64,000 nucleotides of DNA from Mytilus edulis. Taxonomy: Eukaryota > Mollusca > Bivalvia > Mytilida > Mytilidae. Positions 56,225-64,000 of this stretch are shown here, in pieces. The notes beneath the pieces were generated by a model, which was not told the DNA's origin, searched no databases, and saw only the letters and a list, made by a program, of their open reading frames with translations. The translations under genes were made by a program, and so were the position numbers. Position 1 is the stretch's first letter; every line of letters begins with the position of its first letter. The stretch is taken from NCBI RefSeq assembly GCF_963676685.1, contig NC_092354.1, positions 74,847,335 to 74,911,334 on the forward strand, read 5' to 3'.

Positions 56225-57295
56225 AACACAGCGGATGTTTCACGTGTAGATGTATGCTCATCCGCAGCACCTGATTTCACTCCCTGATTTTAATGGGATT
56301 CGGGTTTCTTACTTTTTGGTTTATTGTGTAGTATTATGTAGATTGCTGTTTTTATCTTCCGTCTTTTTTATATTTTTTTTTCTGTATATCTTAAACTAAT
56401 GAGTTTTGATTCTTCCGTTGGTATATTATTCCTCTATTTTTTTTTATATTGTTGAAGACTTAAAATATATCATGTATACATTGACATCTCGATGTCTGGT
56501 GCTTATGCATTGGTTGCTGATGTTCCATTGCCGTATACCCAAGTATCATTACATTTCATAGCAGTATGTACCAAGTAAGTTGCAAGTATTTCAGTTATTG
56601 TTGGTTGCTGCTGATTTTTTTTTATTATTTGTTTTTATTGTTTTATTTTTGCATAAATAAGGCTGTTGTTTTTCTCTCACGCCATTTTTTTTACATCGCA
56701 ATGAACGTGAGGGCATTCCGATGTTTTGCTATAGCCTAGATTTCCATTATGTAATTTTCGTTTTGGGTTTGTAACCGATCTATAAACATGATAAAAACGC
56801 AGACATCAAGGAGTGTAAAAGTAACATTCCTTATTGTTTGCTATCAATAATTCTCGTCAATGAATACTGATAAAAATATTTTTGTTTAGAACATAAATTA
56901 ATAATATGAAAATGTTTTAATTGTCGTTAGATACGTATGTATAAGTAAAAAAAATCATTGATAATAACTATACACACGTACCGAAAAATTATGGTAATAA
57001 TCCCCGCAAGGACCGGTAACTCTACATGGAAGTTTGTTTTTGCGGGAAGATAAGAATGCCTACTCGTATCCAATCATTTAGAAAAATCTAATTTTTACAG
57101 AAGAGTGTCCACCATGTACTTGCACTGCACTTTTATTAGAATAGTAGACTTAATTTTGCAGAGGAAAGTAATTTCCATTTCCATTATCAATTGTATAGAT
57201 ATAATTAATAATTGAAGACTTTGAGTAAAAGTTTATTTACTAGAAATACATAATTTATGTAAAAAAATAATTAATGTACATTCACATCTGTAACA
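56225..57295. other. Intergenic AT-rich sequence
   Basis: No feature supported. A TTTATT at 57230-57235 gives a minus AATAAA for the following gene. Confidence 0.4.
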
Positions 57296-57300
57296 ACAGA

Positions 57301-59333
57301 TTAATTTGAAACAATCTTTAAAAAGTCATGCACAAAATCTTTGATTCCGTATACTCGTTTTTCAGTGGTTTGGTCAGAAAATAAGTCATTAGCCCTGGAA
57401 AAAATGGACTTAGAACTTTTCTTTAATTGCTTTTCCATTTCTGAAACGACTGTTTGAAATGTGTTATCTCTCCGCTCCGTTATTTTCTTAGGCTTGATAA
57501 TGCTATGATCATGGTGTTTTGTAAAGCTGTCCGTATCATCATGAGAAGACCATCTACTTGTCGGTATTCTCTGATCTCCAAATGATTCAGAGTTTAGTCT
57601 TCCGTGCCGCTCGTTCCGCTCGTTCCTGTATACGATCTGAGTATTCGGACGAACATATACTCTTAATAAGCTGTTGTCCGGTCCGTCAGCTAATCCTGTG
57701 TATTGTTCGAATATATTCTTGTAGTTTGACATATGATGATCCTGCATTTGAAGAAAATCCTGAAATTGAATTAAAAAGAAAGAATAATATTTTTTTCATT
57801 TATAAAGTCCATTTACTTTTGGAGCGATAATTGTGTTTGTGGCCTTTTGATTAATGTCACAATTTATAAAAGGGCCTTATTGTTACTATTGCTTATATGT
57901 GAATACACTGAGTATAAGTGCTTGCATTTGGTGTTTGAAAATTATTCCTAGTTTTCTGATCGATAAGGATTTCACCCTTATTCAGTCTTACTTATACAAC
58001 CAGTCTAAAAACATCATTGAAAGTCATATAATAACAGTTAACATAAAACAATAACAGCATACAAATAGTAGTACCAACTTCTTAGACTAATAACGAGCGA
58101 TTTTCTATCGTCCTAGTGTATTCTACATTCTACATGCATGTGTCTGTCATTTCTACTAAACCGATCTGACCAATCAGCACCAAGAGTGATAAAAAAAAAT
58201 TACAGTTGTTTGTTTAACAGTTTCATACGTTATGCTAAAAAAAACTTTACACAGAATTTCTGTTTAGGTGTAACACCACTAATTCAGGCCCGGCCAGAAA
58301 GCACATACCAGAAAGTAGTACATATTTAACACAAAATAGTTCCTACGCATGAGTGTAACTTTCAAAATATGTAGAATATTTAGGTATTGTTGGTATCAAA
58401 TGAAAGCTGAAGGACTGGTGATCATTGTAAAACACTTTTGGACTTTTGATTTTGAATATTAAAAAAAATGCACCAAATTTTAAAAAGAGGGTACATTTTG
58501 TCTGTTTGTCAGATCTGAAGTACCTGTTTTGGTACATCCAAAGTTTCGGGAACCAGTTCTTTCTTATATGCAATTAAAGGTATGTTGATTTTTTCAGTAC
58601 AAGACACCATAAAGTGTTGCTTTGAAATGCAATGATTGCCACTTTATTTGAACTTAAAACAAAAGAGGTGTGCCTACTTGAAACGGAGGAATTTAACATA
58701 GAAAGCAATGGGACCATGAATTAGTGGTGTACTTCCTTTATTTTAACAATAGAGGATTTTGAGTTTTGCATATACATAAAAATAACAATAGTATAGTCTA
58801 AAATATAACAAAGCATCACTCATTTTGAACGATGGATCAAATTACTACTTGTATAAATGATTTTTCTGAAACCAAATAACATGTTTTCTCGTTTAAAAGC
58901 TATGGTGAAATATTATTCAGAATTTTGACGGTCGCCTCTTTATTCAGTGTCTGAATATGTATTATGTTTTTTTTTTATAAAGAACATTCCACATTAATAG
59001 ACTTGCAGCATGTTTATTGGAATTCGTTTGCCATGTTCCATTGATGTTCTATTACTACGTATACCCGACATCTGAGACTAGTTTGCGATGCAATTAAAAT
59101 TTGATATCTATTCAATCAAATGAATCTTTAAACTTTTTGCACTTCTTTTAAAAACAATTGAGCCTGTCTAGGTATCTCCCGTACTTCTTTGCTTAAATTT
59201 TTTAATTAAACAATTGGCTGATTAAAATAAGAAAACTAAATATTACCTTGTCTGGAATAAACGCAGCCATAGTATACTCAAATCCAAGAACAAATATAAT
59301 AGCACAAACAGTAAAATATTTCAACACAGCCAT
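57301..59333 (-). CDS. Secreted protein of unknown function, 181 residues (2 exons)
   Basis: Exon 1 (59247-59333) encodes MAVLKYFTVCAIIFVLGFEY plus TMAAFIPDK, a signal peptide likely cut after TMA, ending phase 0 at donor GTAATA. Exon 2 (57301-57759) follows acceptor AATTTCAG, phase 0. The mature part has no cysteine and is hydrophilic: a Tyr/Arg/Asn-rich segment (VYRNERNERHGR), a His/Asp stretch (SSHDDTDSFTKHHDHS), dibasic sites (KPKK, ERR) that could be propeptide cleavage sites, and a helical C-terminus (SEMEKQLKKSSKSIFSRAND). A minus AATAAA lies about 66 nt past the stop. Not recognised; a secreted peptide precursor or a matrix/haemolymph protein is possible. The 1487-bp intron shows no repeat I can name. 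Confidence 0.65.
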
Positions 59334-59339
59334 TCCAGA

Positions 59340-60800
59340 TTTGGTGTATTCCGTTGTGTATCCTTCTTTAGTTTGTTGTACATGTAGTTTTGTTTAATAC
59401 TTATTAATTATCATTGATTGATATGATATGCAATAAATACATGTAATTATTAATTGTATGACATAATGTGACGTACAAGATAGTTTTTGTCGTCCAACCA
59501 CTCTTATTTCAACGTTTGCGTGGTAATAGGTGTAGCATTATACATGTAAACAAATGCTTGGTCACCTCTATCTATTACGGAATCATTTCCTTTCATTTCC
59601 GGAGTCTTGAATTTGACTCTATCTAAAAGAAATATGAGAAGACCTATAGGGAAAACGGTACTATTTATTCTGCCATAGGCGAAAATATTAACATTTTCTA
59701 AATTTACCACTTTTTAAGATAAAAACCTGGATAAAACAGTTATATGTTGTGTTAGTTCTTTATTATTGTGTTTTAAAAATTAAATCCAAATAGTATCATG
59801 AACTCCAACGGAGCTTGTTTATGTTATCCATGCCCGCCGTCATTTTGCACCAAATTTATGAAATTTTGCAAAACTTTTCGAATAATTCTCTAGAAAATAT
59901 TTCAATAGGTTTCAAACTTTATATTGAAAATATACACACTGCAGTTATTCATAGATAGATAAACAATATATTGTACCCTTACATCCAATCACAGCGCTCC
60001 CAATTTGACTTCCTTCACCTGCCTTGGGTACGCAAAAGGTCAACCTAATGCTGGGAAAATTAAATACTACCGTTTTCCCAATACATAAATGTAATTGAAA
60101 ATTAATATATTTCTTCCATGTTCATGTATCAATATTTCAATAGTATATGTGAGCAACCATTTAATAAAAAAAAGGGGGATATTTTTATTTAGTTTTTCCA
60201 CGATATCAATCAAATTTTTATTTCAATATTTTAAAACACTTCATAAGGTATGGCGAAAATGAGGGCTCAGAATATTTTATTTTGTCATCTGCTTGACCAG
60301 AATATATTTTCTTAAATTAAATTTGGAATCTGAATATTTAAAAAATAAAATAAACAATACCCCCTTTTAAATGAAATGGTTGTTCCCTAAATCAAATTCG
60401 GTGTCACCACCTTCCGGAGGCTTTTAATGAAAATTTGATTTACAACAATGAATGTTTATCTTTCTATATTATACTTCCAGCGACAAACATAACAGTACAT
60501 GAACAATTTTAGTCGTCGAATTTACTTGATTTAAACAATGTTTTCTTAAACGTTGAATATTCAAAACGTTAAAAATCCATGGAAATTATGAAAATTACTC
60601 TCAGAGTATTTATTTTTGTTCATATATATATACTGATTAAATTTATTATTCCTTAAATTCACGAAAACTAGTACCCACAAAAACACATCCACATTTCAAA
60701 TAGAACCAATAATAATAATAAAAAAAAAATCCCAGACAGCAACTATTTTTTTTTTTAATTACATACTCCTAACATGGCAAAGGCATTTTCAGACTAAGGT
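59340..60800. other. Intergenic AT-rich sequence upstream of the 57-59 kb gene
   Basis: No supported feature. A promoter for the minus gene should lie just right of 59333, but no clear TATA box was found. Confidence 0.35.
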
Positions 60801-60807
60801 GGGATTC

Positions 60808-61178
60808 GACATGTTTGTGGGCGCTCAAACCTTGGACATTAGTATAATAGCACAATATAAGACAGATTGGACATGTTTGTGGGCGCTTAAACCTTGGACA
60901 TTCCTATAATAGCACAATATAAGACAGGTTCGACATGTTTGTGGGCGCTCAAACCTTGGACATTCGTATAATAGCACAATATAAGACAGGTTCGACATGT
61001 TTGTGGGCGCTCAAACCTTGGACATTCGTTTAATAGCACAATATAAGACAGATTCGACATGTTTGTGGGCGCTCAAACCTTGGACATTCGTATAATAGCA
61101 CAATATAAGGCAGATTCGACATGTTTGTGGGCGCTCAAACCTTGAAATTCGTATAATAGCACAATATAAGACAGATAT
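60808..61178. repeat. 62-bp tandem repeat, 6 units
   Basis: Unit GACATGTTTGTGGGCGCTCA, AACCTTGGACATTCGTATAA, TAGCACAATATAAGACAGAT TC. The last unit has a small deletion. Confidence 0.9.
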
Positions 61179-61370
61179 GTACATGTATATATAAAAAAGA
61201 ACTCCACTCATCAGACTTACATGAAGTACAAAAATCACTAAAATACAAAATAATGAACTAGTTCAAAACATATTGAAATGAAAAAAAAGGATACTCATCA
61301 TATTCACATCTCCAGAGTAACACTATACCTAATTCTAAGTAATCACGCAATTTAGCGATGTATAGCCTAA

Positions 61371-61610
61371 AAAGATATGGTATGAGTGCCAAGATGACAA
61401 CTCTCCATCCAGATCACAATTTGTAAAGGTAAAGGTCAAAGCATGATCTTCAACACGGAGCTTTGGCTCACACCGAACAGCTAGCTATAAAGGGCCCCAA
61501 AAAAGACTTCAAACGGAAAAACAACTGATTTAGAACAGGTGTTGTCTGCTATATGGTCGGGTTGTTGTCTCTTTGACACATTCTCCATTTACATTCTCAA
61601 TTTTAAATGC
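61371..61610 (+). repeat. Dispersed repeat 'family A', copy 5, joined to a second repeat block
   Basis: GATATGGTATGAGTGCCAAG, CAACACGGAGCTTTGGCTCA, CACCGAACAGCTAGCTATAA, then at 61540 GGTGTTGTCTGCTATATGGT and CTTTGACACATTCTCCATTT. Confidence 0.75.
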
Positions 61611-62570
61611 AGTTGGTTTAAAAGTTTTAATAGATGCAAACGTTCACCCTTACCTGAAAAAATAATGTAACATTATAATCTAGAAAGACTCACTATAAAA
61701 TATCAATTGACATGGCTTAACTCAACCAAAAGACATACAAACACATGTAAACACACACTGAAAGAGTACATTTGATCTATGACACAATTTAATGTACAAA
61801 ATCAATAAAAAAAGATGTGAAATGTTAAACAATTTCAAAAAGACAACCATAACCTTGAATAAAATGCCGCCAAATAGAATAATGTATACGGGTAAACAAA
61901 AATACTTTTGTTGTAAGGTATACAGTAAAGAAGAACGGGAATATTTTTTACAAAATAAATAATTTTGTTTATAGTCCGAAAGCAGAATCGAAAATTTATA
62001 GTCATACCAAAGATATGACTAATTTCCCATACACACATGTTCAGTGGTTTTCGACACAAAAATATTGTTTTATACGCCGATAATTGGTCATGTTTAATAC
62101 TACATGTACAATAACAATCTTCCATCATTTTAACACATTTTCAATTGGCATAATTAATGTACATAACTTTTTTGTACTTAAATTGTGATTTAATCGACAT
62201 TTTTGTCTTGGGGTTATTTATGTACATGTAAACAATACTTAACTTATAGAGTTCCGTTCGTCATTGGATACGGCTTTTTATGTTTTTGTTTTTCAATTAC
62301 GCACTTTTTTTTATTAAAATATCAACATTTACAAAAATTGTACAAGTTTTGACATTTACGATATTATATATTGGTCACTGTTTTGCCTTTACAACTAAAC
62401 AGAGCTTTACCATCAAACATTCACAATCTTATAAATATAAAAATCTGTCTAGAACAAAAAAGAGACTTATCGACAAAATTGTTCCATCCAACCAAAATAT
62501 GATGCATTTTTTGTCTTCACAATAATAAAATTTAGCACAAACGAGTCGTCTTCCAGCTGAAGACTTCTAT
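61611..62570. other. Intergenic AT-rich sequence
   Basis: ORFs of 81-97 residues are low-complexity without domains. Nothing supported. Confidence 0.35.
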
Positions 62571-62573
62571 ATA

Positions 62574-62750
62574 CAGTGAAACCTGTTTAAACCGAACCTC
62601 TCCGGGACTGAAGATTTTGTTCGAGTTTGGCGGATATTCGGTTTTGCCAGGTTCACAACGCATACAATTCGATATTACAATGCTTAAGATCATGTTTGGT
62701 TTATACAGGTTTTCGGTTTACGCAGGATTCGGTTTAGCCAGGTTTAACTG
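62574..62750. mobile_element. Tc1/mariner-superfamily (pogo-like) MITE with TA duplication
   Basis: CAGTGAAACCTGTTTAAACC and the complement of GGTTTAGCCAGGTTTAACTG form imperfect TIRs flanked by TA on both sides. CGGTTT words recur inside. 177 bp, no coding capacity. Confidence 0.75.
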
Positions 62751-62837
62751 TAGTATTATATTTAATTGCTTATTACGTTGTTAAACTTATTTCACGATCG
62801 TCAGATCACTAGAATTTTACTTGAAATAAGCAGCAAC

Positions 62838-63070
62838 ACGGGTGCCATTAGTTGAGCAGGTTCTGTTAACACGGGCGCCATTAGTGGAGCAGGTTCTGTT
62901 AACACGGGCGTCATTAGTGGAGCAGGTTCTGTTAACACGGGCGTCATTAGTGGAGCAGGTTCTGTTAACACGGGCGCCATTAGTGGAGCAGGTTCTGTTC
63001 ACACGGGCGCCATTAGTGGAGCAGGTTCTGTTAACACGGGCGTCATTAGTGGAGCAGGTTCTGTTAACAA
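62838..63070 (+). repeat. 33-bp tandem repeat, 7 units
   Basis: Unit GGCGCCATTAGTGGAGCAGG TTCTGTTAACACG, with GCC/GTC alternation. ORFs on both strands (LVEQVLLTRAP type) result from the 33-bp length. Confidence 0.9.
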
Positions 63071-63402
63071 TTATGTACGTCTAAATGTAGTTTAACTGAC
63101 ACAAAGCTTCCTTAATCGGCGGTTTGATTGGTCCGTTGATATTTTTTCTCTGCTGAAACATGGACAAGAATATTGCAACAAATAAATCATAAGGCTTTTT
63201 TTTAATACATCTTTAATACAATAACAATGTTGAATATAAAAAATGAACGTTTGTAAATTTGAATGTATAAAAAAATATATACAAAATTACCGGAAAGAAT
63301 TCTGAAATTTAAAATAAAAAAGTTACCGGAAAGACCACCGAGAAAGAATAATACTGTTTATGGCACTGGTTTGCATATTGTAAAGTATCAAATAATTGTT
63401 CT

Positions 63403-63516
63403 TTAAACTCTTCTTTCCTTTTGGCTGATTAAAAATGTATTGATAAATTCATCATCGTCTTCGTCGTCCAATTCATCCTCTACTGGTCGAGTCGCTCGGC
63501 CTCTTTGCTTCCGTTT
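63403..63516 (-). CDS. Probable last exon of a minus-strand gene extending beyond the window
   Basis: After acceptor CTAATTGTAG the frame encodes 37 residues: KRKQRGRATRPVED, then an acidic run (ELDDEDDDEFINT) and FLISQKERRV with a TAA stop. A basic patch followed by an acidic cluster suggests a nuclear protein tail. The exon is below usual ORF-length cut-offs. Upstream exons would lie right of 63516, probably past 64000. A minus ATTAAA is possible near 63196. Phase 0 is assumed. Confidence 0.45.
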   Translation of the reverse strand, partial: KRKQRGRATRPVEDELDDEDDDEFINTFLISQKERRV

Positions 63517-63630
63517 CTACAATTAGAAATAAGTAAACAAAACATTATAAATGTGAATTACCAATACAAGTAGTCACGTGAATTGCAATCCTAATAATAA
63601 TGGTCCATCTAAGCCGGGATCTCGTTAGGA

Positions 63631-63780
63631 TCTATAATACTAAAATTACGAGGTCCAATTTGTCAGCCGTCATCACGTAAAAACGACGAATCACAGAATT
63701 CAACTTTATATATAACTAATATAGTACAAAGGTGTAGATTAAAAATTACACCACTCCAGGCCCTTTTGTTTTCCACGTAA
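63631..63780 (-). repeat. Dispersed repeat 'family C', copy 2
   Basis: On minus it reads GGAAAACAAAAGGGCCTGGA, GTGTAATTTTTAATCTACAC and GACGGCTGACAAATTGGACC, matching 49304-49450 at high identity. Confidence 0.75.
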
Positions 63781-64000
63781 CTAATATTGCCAATAATTAA
63801 GAAGTTCCGGGTCGAGTTCGCTACCGATACCAATAGTATATTCACCTGTTACAACTGTACCTATTACCTTATCTGTACGTTCCGCATCTGACAGGCGCAC
63901 CACCAAACGTTGTATTCAGGATTAATATGCTATATACACGGGTCATAACCACAGGGCTGACACTACTAAATTGTCAAATTGTTACCTATTGTAGTATTTT

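Noticed and set aside
61203-61225. CTGATGAG on the minus strand as a third hammerhead
   Set aside because: No GAAA or stem II partner follows.

Overview
This is animal nuclear DNA, most likely from a marine bivalve of the Mytilus (mussel) type. It is AT-rich, has no operons or long ORFs, has small spliced genes with secreted cysteine-rich products, and is packed with interspersed repeats I recognise as mussel/bivalve families. Those families include the GATGTGGTATGATTGCCAAT-type repeat, a tRNA-derived SINE, hammerhead-ribozyme repeats, Penelope-like, LINE and Ty3/gypsy relics, and many MITEs. The species call is inference; everything else below was read by eye.

Four short intron-containing host genes can be reconstructed with matching splice phases. 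(1) 423-3743 minus: a three-exon secreted protein with a PAN/apple domain and a C-type lectin domain. (2) 9995-16105 plus: a two-exon protein with a signal peptide, two inhibitor-cystine-knot-like cysteine repeats and a hydrophobic C-terminus, split by a 5.6-kb repeat-filled intron. (3) 22400-25083 minus: a two-exon, 77-residue defensin-like peptide with ten cysteines. (4) 57301-59333 minus: a two-exon, 181-residue secreted protein of unknown function. Isolated candidate exons lie at 7720-7879 (+), 26514-26705 (-) and 63403-63516 (-).

The most unusual region is 39-45 kb, with two adjacent, apparently young mobile elements. The first (39180-42092) has almost identical 483-bp terminal inverted repeats and a matching 5-bp target-site duplication. 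It carries two convergent genes: a spliced five-finger C2H2 zinc-finger gene and a Lys/Ser-Pro-rich reading frame. Each gene appears to start from a non-coding first exon inside its own TIR, and the two end on an overlapping bidirectional poly(A) signal. No transposase is recognisable. The second (42601-44880) is a 2.28-kb foldback element with 49-bp perfect termini and a 6-bp TSD. It is built from a 21-bp minisatellite, arrays of GATATC palindromes also mostly 21 bp apart, and a central long hairpin.

The rest is intergenic or intronic. Tandem arrays lie at 11.5-12.8 kb (27 bp), 30.0 kb (21 bp palindromic), 36.6 kb, 37.2-38.4 kb (about 61 bp), 45.2 kb (36 bp), 46.9 kb (about 20 bp), 51.9-53.5 kb (41 bp), 53.6-54.3 kb (36 bp), 60.8-61.2 kb (62 bp) and 62.8-63.1 kb (33 bp). 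Retroelement relics are a LINE 3' end at 23.3-23.7 kb, another at 28.0-28.5 kb, and a gypsy integrase plus likely 3' LTR at 45.75-48.5 kb. Hammerhead ribozymes sit at 8.6 and 51.6 kb. Long low-complexity AT-rich stretches with no supported feature lie between these.
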